Positions 24,639-37,835 of a stretch of 64,000 nt of DNA are shown piece after piece. This DNA is from Nilaparvata lugens. Lineage: Eukaryota; Arthropoda; Insecta; Hemiptera; Delphacidae. The stretch's first letter is position 1. Each line of letters opens with the position of its first letter. The stretch spans positions 52,996,630 to 53,060,629 of the forward strand of contig NC_052505.1 of assembly GCF_014356525.2 (NCBI RefSeq), in the 5' to 3' direction. The notes under the pieces were generated by a model that saw only the letters and a list, made by a program, of their open reading frames with translations, was not told the origin of the DNA and did no database searches. A program made the translations under genes and the position numbers.

Positions 24639-25782
24639 TTTTCCTATGAGTTTTCCGATTATTTTCCAGTTATGGAAAAGTAAGAGCAAGTATGTTCGTT
24701 TTGAGGATAGGGGTGAGAAGAAAGCTTTTCAGCTTCACTCATATCTGAAAAATGAATTGACTAGTTCCTATCGTACGATATAGATTAGAGATCCATGCGA
24801 GTCTAGATTGGAGCTCGGCCATGAAAGGGCTAGCCCGCAGCACACAAATAGCAAATCGCTTCCAATCGAACGGCGCTCGCTTTGCTATTATGTTATCAAA
24901 AGACAAATGATTCGAGCCGCTATTATTAGCTAACGGGAACAGAAGCACATGTTCGACTCCAAACAATACTCCGTCTATAATAATCGCTGACGCAGCTATT
25001 TGTCTGGAATCTCCAGACTCTGCAGGCCATTCTCTGGGCGGATTCCTGGAATCGGCATGTTCTCCAGTTATGGATTCTCTCCACCAGTAGGGACTTTCTC
25101 TTTGCGGTTACCTCTTTACCACTAATTTGAAATTCTATCCGTATTTTGGAAATTTTCGCTCTTTCTCCTTCAATTACTTTACTTTTGAACACATTCTTGA
25201 ACCCACTTCTTATTTCATTCATAACTTACTGGTCCATGCCAGTGTTAAGCCAGTGTTGCTATGAGGTTAAATTTCAATTCCTTCTTGCTTCAACTTTCCT
25301 TATAGTTCTTCCTCAAAGTCTCTGTCTTCCTCTTTGAATCCACTTCTCTGTACCACGTTTTCTCAATCTCTGCATGTTGATCAGCATCATGGAGTTTCTC
25401 CATAAAAACATTCCTGTTTCAATATCCATCCAAGAGTTTCCCTCCAAGTATTTTTTCTTTATGTTCCACTAGCTTCATTTGATTCCAAATTCTATGAATT
25501 TCTTCCAATGATTCTTCATGAACTTCTACGAATGAATATTCCAGTAGCAATTGGAGAATCTAGATGGAATTAACTTATTTCATACCATAAGCTGATAAAT
25601 AACTTTCCTCAATCATCAAAATTGGATGATAATTGATTTTATTATCGGTTTTGATTGACTGCTGGGTGGCCGCTCGTGTTCACGTGACATTCTCGAAATG
25701 GAAATAATGAGAATTGGTAATTACTATGAACTCTTATTTGAATGTAATAATCATTCAGATTTTAATCTATCGATGTTTTACA

Positions 25783-26083
25783 GAAATGAGACTCATGTCA
25801 GTTGGTAGGGATAGATAGCCTTCAGAGTAAGAATTTAAAAAATCGTTTGAGCCGTTTTCGAGAAAACTGTGGAATCATGGTTTTGCAGTGATTTCTGCCA
25901 TTTTTCCGCCGTTTTTATTGGATTCTATTAAGGTTCCTATTGCCGGATCCGTATGCTATAAGGACCTTGAGTTTAAAATTTCAAGTCAATCTATTAATAT
26001 TATTAATGGAGTTATCGTGTTCACAGACATTTACGCACACAGACCGACATCCAAAAATAATGTTTTTGGACTCAGGGGACCTT
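25783..26083 (+). mobile_element. TCTGG-family subfamily B, internal fragment
   Basis: It matches the middle of the full B copies, from GAAATGAGACTCATGTCAGT through GTTATCGTGTTCACAGACAT to TTGGACTCAGGGGACC. Both ends are missing. Confidence 0.7.
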
Positions 26084-26089
26084 TTAATG

Positions 26090-26440
26090 AATAGAAAACA
26101 TGAGAGGAACAAAGGAGAAGGAGGGAGGGATGGAAAAATTAGTAGTAGGAGGAGAAGAAGAAGAAGAAGAAGAAGAAGAAGAGAAGAAGAAGAAGAAGAA
26201 GAAGAAACAAAATAAGAACGGTGGAGAGACAAGGTGGAACGTGTGAAAGATGGGGATAGAAACAAGGGGACAAGAAAAAGATGGAAAGAGAAAACTTAGA
26301 TAGAAATAGGAGGAAAGTGAGAGAGAGGAATGGTTTCCAGGAGTGAACGATGACAAAGGGGTATTAGGAGAAAAAGAAAAATGATCTTGAAAGTAACTGT
26401 AGGTGGTAGGTGAGTGTTGAGGGGGAGGGAGATCTCTAGG
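26090..26440. repeat. Purine-rich tract with (GAA)n core
   Basis: AGAAGAAG runs at 26150-26210 lie inside a longer G/A-only stretch. Frames give only Arg/Glu or Ser/Phe runs. Confidence 0.85.
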
Positions 26441-26674
26441 GATTTTATATCAAGCACATCCCTCTAACCTCCCTCACCCGCAATACCCCCAACTCCAGCA
26501 AATCACAAGGATTTTGTCAACACGTGGACTTAGGTGTCGCCGACAGATTTCAAGACTGAGTGAGTGAGTCACTCTTCTAAATCTGTGATTTGCAGTTATT
26601 GGACGATTCACACTATTATCGTTGTTGAGCGATGGAGCGAAGCTGAAGACGTGAGGAAGAGAGAAAGAGAGAAG

Positions 26675-26853
<179 letters not shown>

Positions 26854-27039
26854 GTGACTTACGAGAAGTGGTAGGCATGTAAGCCACCATCAATAACAGG
26901 ACATTTTCAAATGACTGAGTAACGTTTCACCAGCCTCTCTTTCAATGTCAAATCTCCGTTTTCTGCTCATCCTGCTACCACTTCTTCCTCTTCCTCTTCT
27001 TCTTCTTCCACTACTTGTACTACTTCATCAATTAGCCGG

Positions 27040-27130
27040 CCAGATATACGAGTTGACTAGCGCGACTCGCAATTCCCATTACCCACGCACAAGCGAAAAG
27101 CTCATGCAGACATCATCCGCAAAAAAACTC
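27040..27130 (+). mobile_element. SINE tail fragment
   Basis: CATTACCCACGCACAAGC and CATCATCCGCAAAAAAAC match the 3' half of the tRNA-like SINE at 52045-52236 (minus). The tRNA-like head is not present. Confidence 0.45.
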
Positions 27131-27829
27131 CTTTCTTTTTTCATCTTCTTCTAGTTCTTTTATGTGAATGGGAATCTCTAATGACTGTCAATAATGTAAT
27201 TCATGTACTCAATAGTGTAGTCGATTTGAGTTAGCCGCTCATCACCAACATTATTTCATCTTGAAAATGCCTGCTTCTTTTCCTTTTCTTATTCTCCCAA
27301 TGAAAACGTGATTACATAATTGTTTTCTTGATTTTTTGAACACCAATGCCTTTATCAACTTTATGCACCATCAACCGACGATTCGGCAACGATAAAAGCC
27401 TTAAAATAGACACAAGCTATACATTTGACATTCTATTCTTCATTGACATCAGATTATAATTGAAATCTCCTCCGAGCAGCACACATTAAATTGAATGATC
27501 GAACAAAATCTCCAAGCAGAAAATGGCAAGTTATTAGCATTCTTCTGTCGCCGAGACTTGAAGGAAGAAAATATGCTTGCTGCACATTTTTGCGGTCTCA
27601 TTTCCCGGAGCAGACATTTTTCGCGGAAGATTCAAGTTGGATCTGCAAGTGGCTGGAAATTAATTAGAGGAATAACATCGGTTAGACTGCCGAAGGCGAC
27701 CAACTTTGTTAATTTGGAGTCTTTGCGGGTGGAAGGCGCTTGTTAGTCGCCAAACGAGCACTGAGCAGCACTAAGGAGCTGACACAGAGCAGCAGCTGCT
27801 CAAATGACTCTCAGCAAAAATAGTTCATC

Positions 27830-28860
27830 TATTATGAAGATGCTGAAGGAGGTGGGTAAGAAGTGTGGAAAGAAGAAGAAGAAGAAGAAGAAGAAGAAGG
27901 GAAAAAAGGAAAAGAAAGAGGACGAAGAAAAAAGTGTACTGAGCGAAATGGAAGGAATAGTTGGAGGAATTGAAGAATCAGAAAAATGCATGAGAGAGGT
28001 GTTAGAGGAGGGGAGCAGTAAAAAGGAGCTAGACAAAAAGAGAGCATGAGACGAGAAAAATATGGGAGATAAGAGGAAGAACCAACCGACAAATGATATA
28101 AATTAGTAGAAAGAGAACTTGGATTATGAACAAGTGGAAGGCGAATATAAAGTTAACATAGACAAAATAAAATAGCGTAGCATAAACAAGCTTAGACAAA
28201 GCGATAAATGAGTAGATCAACCAGAGGCGACGATGAAAAGCAGGTTTTGAAGAAGGAGGTGTTAGATAAAAATTAGTAGAAAAATATGCAGTAGATGGTG
28301 AAGAATACGGTTAGAAGGAGGTGGGTAAAAATTGAAAATGAGTGTAAGAAGATGGCAATAAAATCCGGGAAATTGAGGAGGAGGAGTGCAAGAAGAGAAA
28401 GGAATCAAAGAAAAAGTGAGAATGTGAGAAAAAGTGAGGAAATAATGGTAAAAATTTTGATAGATGAGATCATAAGTAATAGATTGGGAGTCGACGATCA
28501 ATACATACAGAAGAAAAACATATGTGAATGGAAAATAAGAACTGAAGATCAAAGTATGATATAATTCATCACTATTCGGAACAGAAGGGAAAGGATAGAA
28601 TGATAGGAATCAGAATTAGGAAATTGGAAGTTGTCCTACTGAGAATAGAAGAAGAAGATGATAAAGATAGGAATGAGGATAAATAAGGAAAATAAGGTGT
28701 GGATAAGGAGAGAAGTGAGAGCTGAAGGAGGTGGAAGAGGAGAGAGGAGGAAAGAATGAGGTATATGTTGTGAATAGGGATGATGTTGAAGAAGATAGGT
28801 AGCAGGAGCTGTAAAATACGAAAATAAGAAGAACATTGGTGGAAGAGAAAAGTAAAACGC
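27830..28860. repeat. Kilobase purine-rich tract
   Basis: About 1 kb with strong G/A bias on the plus strand and a (GAA)n core at 27875-27900. Overlapping frames of 75-98 codons on both strands are compositional and have no motif. Confidence 0.75.
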
Positions 28861-28982
28861 CAAGAAGAATAATCGAGGAAGTAGTGAAGTTGGTAGCGAG
28901 CCTATTAATCATTATTGAATGAAACGAAAGTTGTCTCTCTTTTGTTACAACTTTTGCTAGATGTGTCGCTGGCGGCCTTCTT

Positions 28983-29052
28983 CAAAATGTCAGCATTAGA
29001 TAAATGGGAAGCATTGATGCTCTATAATAAGGAATACTGTTAGTTTGAACTG
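28983..29052. repeat. Short palindromic dispersed repeat, copy 4 (opposite orientation)
   Basis: AAATGTCAGCATTAGA and ATGGGAAGCATTGATG, then AGTTTGAACTGAG, match the reverse complement of the unit at 1975 and 22728. Confidence 0.5.
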
Positions 29053-29472
29053 AGTCCCACTCCACTGATGGAGCCCCACTCCTCTGTATCGTAAATGATG
29101 ATGGCATCTATGAAAAATGGAGCAAAAGTATTACGAAAAACGATATTTTACTGGAACAATAGATCGCAAATTAATTATTAAGAAGTAAATTGTAGTCGTT
29201 CTTTGAGAAACTTCTTTGTTGTTTGGGTCTCAAATATTTTTGCTGATGAATACTTGTACAGACTACAAAAGTTCGAGTTACAGACTAGTAAAGTTCAGAC
29301 TAATTCAAGTTCGAGTTACTCTTCATCAATCTGTATTGACTATTCATTTCAAGTTTGTTTTGTTCAAAATAAATTCTTTCTCATTAAGAAAGAAGAGAAT
29401 TAGAAAAGGTATCAAATTTGAAAAACAGCACTCAATACGATTTCATCATCATTCTATAAGAATATTATTCTA

Positions 29473-29660
29473 CTAGCCGTCAGGTTCGCTTCGCTCGCCA
29501 TAACCGTCTCGCCAGGGGGCTCCGCCCCCTGGACCCCCGACTGGATCGTCCAAAAATGAGATCAGCAGGCTCACTGCGCTCGCCTGGACGATCCGGTCGG
29601 GGGTCCAGACTAAACGTCTGGCTAAACGGATATGGCGAGCGAAGCGAGCCTGACGGCTAG
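29473..29660. mobile_element. GC-rich near-palindromic MITE flanked by TA
   Basis: CTAGCCGTCAGGTTCGCTTC at the left mirrors the right end, which closes with CCTGACGGCTAG. The inner GGGGGCTCCGCCCCC is itself a palindrome, and CCGACTGGATCGTCC pairs with GGACGATCCGGTCGG. TA precedes and follows, as for Tc1/mariner-type insertion. The unit is 188 bp, GC-rich in AT-rich DNA, and without coding capacity. Confidence 0.75.
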
Positions 29661-30049
29661 TAATATAATATTCCCAGGAATAGCTCTGATTGAAGTATCA
29701 GTGCCCAATCAATTTTTCCGCGATAAATGCATTTCAATCTTCAACTTGGTGCCAACCTAAAAAAGTCAACTCACCTTATGCCAACCTGACAAAATTATTA
29801 ATTTAGTTACCAGTTAACAACTGTTTCGAAGAGGTACTCTCTCTAGATTATAGTTCTATATTAACATATGATATGGACATTTTTCAATTATAATTAAGAG
29901 AAAAAGAAGAATATACATGCTAAAAGACGAACTTTAAACCCTTAAAAACCACCCTTAGAGTTAAAATATTGCCAAAAGATTTCTTAGTGCGCCTCTAAAG
30001 GGCCAACTGAACATACTTACCAAATTTGAACGTTTTTGGTCCGGTAGAT

Positions 30050-30115
30050 TTTTAGTTCTGCGAGTGAGTCAGTCAGTCAGTCAGTGAGTTAGTGCCATTT
30101 CGCTTTTATATATAG
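30050..30115 (+). mobile_element. 3' tail of an unidentified transposable element
   Basis: A tetranucleotide (CAGT)n stretch (30068-30090) is followed by GTGCCATTTCGCTTTTATATATAGAT. A similar ending (TTTTATAGATATAG) closes the block at 59455-59985. I infer a repeat 3' end; the class is not known. Confidence 0.4.
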
Positions 30116-30474
30116 ATAAGAATAATATTGAATAAGTGAATAAATTAAGGTGTCTATAAGAATATTATTCTCCAGCTGAAGTTCTACTAGCTTATTTTTG
30201 TAACTATTTATCGATTCATATAGACTACACTGGTAGTTCTGTGAACAGTAGACCTCACGCAGTATTCTCATCCACAAATACCTGATTGAAACTATAGACC
30301 TTATGGAAATACAGCAATAGACTGGCTTCTCCACACATCTGTGTAATCACTTGTCAGCTGATTTATGATGAATAATTCTATAGTCTGATTTTTACTCAAA
30401 TATTGGCGTATGAAGGAGGCTCCTTTTTCCTTTTATATTATCCTTGAAATGCAAAATTTCCAAAAACCTTGTAT

Positions 30475-30665
30475 ATACGTCGACGCGCAATTAAAAAAGG
30501 AACATACCTGTCAAATTTCATGAAAATCTATTACCGCGTTTCGCCGTAAATGCGCAACATAAAAACATATAAACATATAAACATTTGAACATTTAAACAT
30601 TAAGAGAAATGCCAAACCGTCGACTTGAATCTTAGACCTCACTTCGCTCGGTCAATTATATAAAT
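30475..30665. mobile_element. Unclassified repeat fragment
   Basis: GCGTTTCGCCGTAAATGCGC, an AACATATAAACAT array and CTTCGCTCGGTCAAT are unlike the surroundings. They resemble repeat debris often seen in insect genomes. I cannot name the family. Confidence 0.35.
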
Positions 30666-30869
30666 ACCGGTTGAAGCAACAGGCATTCACCCAAAATTAC
30701 TTTATACCTCAATTACATAACTGGAATACACAGTTTGAAGTTATGTAAAAATGATAATTAACAAACAGGTTCATGCCCAAAAAAGTATAATTAACACACA
30801 AGTTTATGTCCAAAAAATGTATCTACTAAAATTTAGAATTTATCAGATTAATTAATTCTCAAATATACA

Positions 30870-31915
30870 TAAAAAATAGCTCTTATTGATTTTCAAAAGG
30901 CTTCTGATGGAGTGAATAGAAGTATTATGTGGAGGATTTTGATTGGAGAAGGTTATCCTCTCCATCTTGTGAATGTTATAAGGTTGTACCATGATACGCA
31001 AATAATAATAAATACAGGTGACTGAACGAAATGGTAGTCAACCAAGGTGTGAGGCAAGGGTATAGTTTGTTTCCCACTTTATTCAATATATTATCTTGAC
31101 CACATTTTCTGAAAATGGGAATGTAGAGTAGGTTTAGGAATAGAACTTGACAATAATGTCCACCTGAATTCATTGTTATTTACTGATGATTTCGGATAGT
31201 GCAGGACAATTAGGTACAGTGCAGGACCTCCAAAGATCAATTCATATTCTTAATGAAATATGTGAAAAATATAATTTTAAAATATCAACTGAGAAAACTA
31301 AAATTATGGAATTCATAGGTAAATATCCGGTCAGATTGAAATTGTAATTATCAATACTGTGTTGGAACAAGTACCTCAATACACATAATATCTGGGAATG
31401 ACATGAATTAAATATTGGAAAGAGAATAGGAAAGTTCCAAATTATAACTGGGAATATCAGCAGGACTTTGGGCAAAAAGCTAGAAAAGACACAATTATCA
31501 AATTCTGTAAGGTAATGGCCGTTTCAGACTCCGCTACGGTAGTGAATTATGGGTGACAACGAAGTCACTTGAGAATAGACTGCAGGCAGCCCAGATGAGA
31601 CTTCTTCGAAGAACCAAGGGGTGTGACAGAAGAAATCATACAGGAATGAAGATATTAGGAAAGAATTGAATATCTATAGCATAAATGAAAGAGTTGCGGA
31701 GAATCGGCATCAATGGAGGGAGCATGTCCAAAGAATGTCAGCTGAGAAAATTTCATTTAAAAATCTATAATTATCAGCCAGAAGGCAAGAGAGATGATGG
31801 CAGAACACGCAAGCGGTGGAAATAATAGGAAACTTTGCAAGATTGTAGGCTTATTTGGATTATTAGCTAGATGTGAGTCGGAACAGGCAATAGCCTAATC
31901 CTTGTTTGTAAGAAG
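30870..31915 (+). pseudogene. Degenerate non-LTR retrotransposon (RT core and C-terminus)
   Basis: Broken frames give ALIDFQKASDGVNRS near 30880, EGYPLHLVNVI near 30950, VNQGVRQGYS near 31040, LFTDDF near 31180, NFKISTEKTKIMEF near 31280, LRYGSELWVTTKS near 31530 and NRHQWREHVQRMSAEK near 31705. These are RT motifs 3-5 and the usual C-terminal tail of an RTE/CR1-like LINE. The active-site box is altered (DD present, context broken) and several stops intervene, so it is inactive. Confidence 0.8.
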
Positions 31916-32267
31916 AAGGAAGATTGAAGAAGTGACAAAAGCCTCCATCAAAATATGTTCAACTTTTAAAATATGCTCACTTTTAGAAACACCTCTAGAA
32001 TACTTCTTCAATCTTTCAGCATGACGTTCCATTATGTTCAAGTTTCAAGTCTCGATTAGCTTTCTATCTCAATATTTGTCATATACAGTCTTGAAGAATA
32101 ATAAACTGTCATACTTTTGTCAAATTTCTACTTCTTATTCATTTGACCTTGAAACAAAACAAACCATCACAACATTAATGCTACTCATTAAATAAACGCT
32201 GACAGCTGGTTCACTGTCCTCTACGCTATGATTTCAATGCGATAATATATATATATATTTTTTGAAA

Positions 32268-33268
32268 CTAGAAGGAAACCCGGGATCTGCAAGGGTCTAT
32301 TTTGAAACTTGACGTAATGATATCTTGAAGAAATGGAAATAGCCTATAACCATCCTCGGTTAATAAATTAAGAATCTCTATGGTGAGAAAATTAGACAAA
32401 ATTTTATAAAGTGAAGAAAACATAACCTATTTTCTGGACTATTTTAATAAATCAAAATTCAAGGGAGGAAGAGTTTTGGGCTGTGCCTGTTGATCCTCCC
32501 CAAATTATTTCACATAATAATTCTGTATCATTGAATCAATAAAATAATAATAATAATATGCAATAGTATATTTCGCACTCTGAGCAGAAAATGAGATTTT
32601 TCCGGCTCGAAATCGGTTTTCAAGTCCGAGGCGGAGGACTAGAAAAGATTGAGGGCCGGAAAAACATTTTTGCCAGTGGTGCGAACGCTATTTTTCGCCA
32701 CACACAAAAATAAACAATAGATATATGAGAATAGTTGTTTACTAAGCACTTCCGAAAGCAGAAGTGGAAGGTGATAGCTTGAGCTGAGGTAATCTGAATA
32801 TCAGGAAGTTGTCCAAGTATTTTTATTTTTTATTCTGATTTGTCTAAATAACCTAAAAGATGATGTTCAATTATGTGGGAGGTTGAGTTTATACTTTTTT
32901 ATTCTTTCAAATGACAATAAGATGATATTATTATAAATGTTTTAATTATTGAATAATGAACACAAATAATGAAAAGTTTTTTGATCAGCTGTTTTTTGAT
33001 CACCTTTCTTAGTTCCATGTTAGCGGCTGGAAAGGGTAATCTTACCGACCTAGGCCGGAAAGAAACCTGTTCTGACGTCAGACGAGAGTCGTCTGCAAAC
33101 AATGTCTTTCAGATCTACGTAGGGACTGGAAAACAGCTGCTTTCTGTGGAGTGTGGCGAAAAATTTTAAATTAATCAGTCCAGTAGTTCAGACTTGATGA
33201 TGCCTTAAACATAATTTTCCTATCCCATACGTGTATAAGCCAGCTCTTTCCTTTATTATAGTATAGAT
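32268..33268 (+). mobile_element. CTAG-element copy interrupted by about 750 bp
   Basis: The left part (CTAGAAGGAAACCCGGGATC to about 32390) and the right part (AATCAGTCCAGTAGTTCAGA to 33268) match the compact copy at 57723-57960. Between them lies unrelated DNA. It includes a block with TTTTCCGGCTCGAAATCGG and GAGGGCCGGAAAAACATTTT (32605-32680), which has partial dyad symmetry and may be a second nested element. Confidence 0.55.
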
Positions 33269-34219
33269 AAGATCTTATCTTTTCTATAATAATCGTTTTC
33301 TTTTTGTAATATTAAAATTTATTCATATTGTATTTTTAATCTGTATTTTTCTCAAATTTAGTTTGATATAATATTAATTTTTAAATTTAGTTACTGTAAC
33401 TGTACTGTATTATTTGTAAATTGGGAGAATAAATTGATTTGATTCGATTATTATTTCTACATCAGAGTTCGACAAACCAATTCAATATCCACACTAATTT
33501 ATTAATGAGTCAATCTATCCAGGAATATTTCTTTATTCTGAAAGAACTGAAAGCTCTCCGGATGTGTTGTCTGTTGATGCAGACTAAATGTTTTTGTATG
33601 AAATACTTATAACATGAAATCTTGTCAGAAAGTCATGATTTCTTGCTTCATGGAAATTTTCCACAAAACTAAAAATGGTAAATAACTCTTTAAGATTCCT
33701 CGACACTTTTCATGAAACCACTCTAAATCACCTCAATGATTCTTTCGAATTTCCTGTTTTAGAAGATTCCCTACAATTTCGTTCATATCGCTATTCATTA
33801 GCTACTACATTTTGTAAATAAATCGTATGTTGTATATTATTATTATTGTACAATAGGATTGGAAGGATTTCCGTGTAACTCTAAGCCAACCATCTGGTGG
33901 TCTGAAAAATAATATTAAATGATCTTTAATTGAAGCTCCGATGCTAAACGGGTGTTCCAGTGAAACAGAATGCTCCAAAAGTGAGCTAGCTTCAAATGCA
34001 GGTTCCAACTATCTATGAGGGCCACTTTAAAGTTGGCAAGTTGTAAAATTAGACGGTGGCAGTAGACTGCCATTAAGTTTGCTATCGAGGTCGCTAAGTT
34101 CCACCCCTCAACTCCACCCTCAGAACCCCTTCCCTCTCTACCCAGAAATTACTCTATGTATCTGCTGGAGAAATTTGGAATTTGCATTGAAATTTAGCCA
34201 AGAGCAGCCACCCTTCAAC

Positions 34220-34450
34220 ACAATGTTCGAGTAGGAAAGGGCTGAAAGGAAAAAGGGGAGCAGTGCATAAAGAGGAAGAGCTTGAATCAAGGTCAATGTT
34301 GAGGAGATGGAAAAAGACGAACTGTAAGTGGATCACATAGTGAAAAAAGATGATAGATAAAAGTGGTTGAAAAAGATTGAATGAGAATCAATAAAGTAGA
34401 TAGAAAAAAACTAATAAAAGGAGAAAGAGTGAAAAAAATTCTCCTGAACA
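34220..34450. repeat. Purine-rich tract
   Basis: GA-biased sequence like the other purine blocks but shorter, with no credible frame. Confidence 0.6.
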
Positions 34451-35263
34451 ATCTAACGATGAAAAATAAAAATGGATAATACCTAATCCATATTATGGTA
34501 TGGTAATCGCCATAGAACATATTGTACAAAGTGTTTTCGAAATTTTTTGTGATTAAGTTGGTTACCAAATAGCTGTATAAAATCAATGCACGTTCCATTT
34601 CATAAAGTTCCTTCTCAACAGAACCTCAGATTTCGAAAACAGTTTCACAATACAATTTCTTTGTACGTTTTCTATGACAGAATACATGCCCTGAATTACA
34701 GCATCACCTAGTTGAGAAAACTCTCTGCTTACATACTGAAAGAAAAACGTAGGAAGCTGTTAGGGTTTTCTTCGTTTTTAGAAAATCCATTGCCGGTCTC
34801 AAAACGTTTCTCACGCTACTGTTTTTCCTGTTTTCCCGCTCACTATAACAGCACAGAGGCCAACTTGATGTGCCAGCCAGAGTAATGCCAGTTTGTCAGT
34901 GCTCTTTGTGCATACGGAATGATTAATGATCTAGAATTTGGTTGAGGGTGGAGAAAGAGGGAGGATGGGAAGAAAGGTGGAAGAATGATGAGCGAGGAGA
35001 CCGCAAAATATGCATATTATACGCAACTGGTTTAACTGTGTGTGGTTGTGCATGTATGCGCTGAGTGAATGACTATAAGAAAAAGAGGAGACGTACCAGT
35101 GATTCACAATGAACTATGAGATATCAAAGGAAAAGAAAAAATAGACAGAAAAAAGATTTAGAAGAAGTAGGAGGGAATACAATTAAAAATTGAAGATGAA
35201 GAAGGAAAAGAAGTAAAGGGTGGAAATGGGAAAGAGGAAGGAAGAAGAATTAAAAAGTAAAAA

Positions 35264-36446
35264 TCTGGTGTGGTACACTCACACAACTTTCCTTGCTCAT
35301 TGAACTGTAAGCCTCATTCATAAACGAGCATAATTTAGGGGAATAATATAATGACAATTGGCGGCAACATATTTGAAACTACGATCAGACTACTGTATAT
35401 ATGTGTGTATATAATTATTTTTGAAGTACTTTTTTCTTTGTGTAAATAAAATTGTGAAATTCGATGATTTTTTAAAAGTCGTCAAAACAGCTGTTCTACA
35501 GATGAAATATCTCGACTATGTGTTATTTATAAACTGCTCTACCTACCTACCTCATGCTCGAGAGGGAGTTCACAAAGTCCATTTCTCAAGGATGGGGTGG
35601 ACCCCATTAGTTTTCCAGGAAAAAGACTCATGCCAGTTGATAGAGCTGATGGATAAGTATAGAGTGTATGAATTTGAAATGAATCGGTAAAGTCATTTTT
35701 GAGAAAATCGTGAAAAACATGTTTTTTAGTAACTATCCGCCATTTTTCTCAAGAATATTACGGAGCTCCTGCAATTTTCCCAGAAATGAGACTCATGTCA
35801 GTTGATAGGGCTTATGAATATCTATCCATGGTATACATTTTAAGAAAATCGTTAGAGCCGTTTTCGAGAAAACCGTGAAAAACATGTTTTTTTAGAAATT
35901 ATCCGCCATTTCTCTCAAGAATATTACGAGCTCCTGCAATTTTCCCATAAATGAGGCTCATGTCAGTTGATAGGGCTTATAAATAGCTATCCATGGTATA
36001 AATTTGAAAAAAATCGTTAGAGCCGTTTTTGAGAAAATCGTGAGAAACATGTTTTTTTTTAGTAATTTTCCGCCATCTTGAATTGAATTTTATTGAATTT
36101 CTTATTGTCGGGTCCTCATGGTATAAGGACTTTAAGTTTAAAAGTTTAAGTCAATCGGTTAATTTTATTAGGAATGGAGTTATCGTGTTCACACACATAC
36201 ACACATAAACACATACACACATACACACATACACACATACACAGACACACACACAGACCAACACCCAAAAGTCATGTTTTTGGACTCTGGGGACACATAC
36301 ACACATACACACACAGAGACCAACACCCAAAAGTCATGTTTTTGGACTCAGGGGACCTTGAAACTTAGAGAAAACTTGAAATTGGGGTACCTTAATTTTT
36401 TTGGAAAGCAATACTTTCCTCCCTATGGTAGTAGGGCAAGGAAAGT
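35264..36446 (+). mobile_element. TCTGG-family element, subfamily B, full copy
   Basis: It runs from TCTGGTGTGGTACACTCACA to GGCAAGGAAAGT and is flanked by AAAAA on both sides (35259-35263 and 36447-36451). The tandem block of about 170 bp (TTACGGAGCTCCTGCAATTT) occurs twice or more. Two CA-rich cores with adjoining CAACACCCAAAAGTCATG occur (36190-36280 and 36295-36340), so the 3' part is locally duplicated. It has no coding capacity. Confidence 0.85.
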
Positions 36447-36839
36447 AAAAACAGTTCTGATCAGCATTATGCTGATTCGTGATCGTTCCATTATTGATTC
36501 TGGTTATTGAGACGAAGTTTTTTCACCAATTTAGGTTACTGAAACCTAGTATACGACCATAAGCAAATTAAAAAAAATTGATTATCCCATTTCTGACATA
36601 CTGTTTTGTTCTGATACATTAATGGTATACAGTATTTAAGATACTGGTGAATGACCTCTCAAGACTAAACCATGGCATATAAAACAAGACGGTATATCTC
36701 CTAAACACTGTAGACTAAGCAATGAAGATTTGTTCTTGCTAAGAATTTCAATCAATGTTATTCATTTTTTGAGGAAAATATTCTATAGACAGATTTGAAT
36801 GAATGGAATCTTCCATTTCGTTGTTTGTTGGGTGATGAG

Positions 36840-37005
36840 CATTTTATGCCTCCGCTACACTCTCGCCGAGAGTGTCACCGAGTCGCTGGCCGAATGCGGA
36901 TGGCCAACACGAGCGGCTTGTTCACATCTATATGGTTGGAATGGCGATCAGTGACGGAGAATCCACATTCTCGCGTTCGTCGTCATTTGCACGAACTCGG
37001 CTAAA
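36840..37005. other. Short GC-rich block
   Basis: About 165 bp with CpG-rich words (CACTCTCGCCGAGAGTG is a perfect dyad at about 36858-36874; GAGTCGCTGGCCGAATGCGG). It looks like a small transposon or hAT-type debris, but no matching ends were found. A 69-codon frame through it has no motif. Confidence 0.35.
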
Positions 37006-37770
37006 GTGAATCGTCAGCATCATTATTGGAAACAAATATCATAATTCTGTTGATTCATTTATATTTATTCAATATGTGAATGAAAGAGATTACCTTATAT
37101 GTAAGAGATTATCAACTAATGATAAATCAATAAATTAATAATAGTAGGTAACAAAATACTGTACCATTTGATCGAGATATAGCAGCTGAATATTAGGATA
37201 TCTTGTCTTTGTGGGAGTGAACTCAAGCTGTTTTAACAAATATATATAAAATGTCCGAAAATAACCAGTCCAAAAATAGTCTCAAAAGTTAATGTGAGCT
37301 TATTTCTATTAATTGGAATATTCTCAGAAGCTACGACTATTCGAGAGTCTCTGAATCTTATAGGAGTAGGTAACAACGAGAATATTCCCATCTCTTCCAC
37401 TTTGCACCACATCCAGTCGTACTTTCTCACTTTCTCACACTTTGCATCATAGCAAAGCAAGAGAATGACGCAAGATGACAAAGTGATGATGAAATATGGA
37501 GGGCATAAATTTGAGAACTAGCTTGCGAGGCGAGTGGGTGGTTGTATACTGTACAGCGTACATTAGCCCTAGTAATCTGATGCCGTATGCAACTCAAGAA
37601 CAAGACAGCTCCGTCGAGTTAACGAAGATGGAGGATAGATAACCAACTCCCCGCAACCACATCACTGCTCACTGCTCACTGCTCACAAGCCTTTGTCGCT
37701 TCTTCAGCCTATAATACTGCACACTGCTAATATAAAGCGATTTACAGTTGGCAATATCACTATGTTGAGA

Positions 37771-37835
37771 CTCACTTCAAACTGACAGCATCCATTCTCA
37801 TTCATTTATTTAGTCAAAAACATTACAATATTGAA
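37771..37835. repeat. Short palindromic dispersed repeat, copy 5 (left half)
   Basis: GACTCACTTCAAACTGACAG followed by CATCCATTCTCATTCAT matches the left half of the copies at 22728 and 1975. The right half is missing. From 37840 to 38920 nothing else is supported. Confidence 0.5.

Noticed and set aside
24739..25222. Two adjacent minus-strand frames of 75 and 98 codons
   Set aside because: There is no recognisable motif, splice logic is unclear, and the frames are out of phase. They could be exons, but I cannot support it.
36795..37004. 69-codon frame in the short GC-rich block
   Set aside because: No motif and no splice context; it is probably transposon debris.
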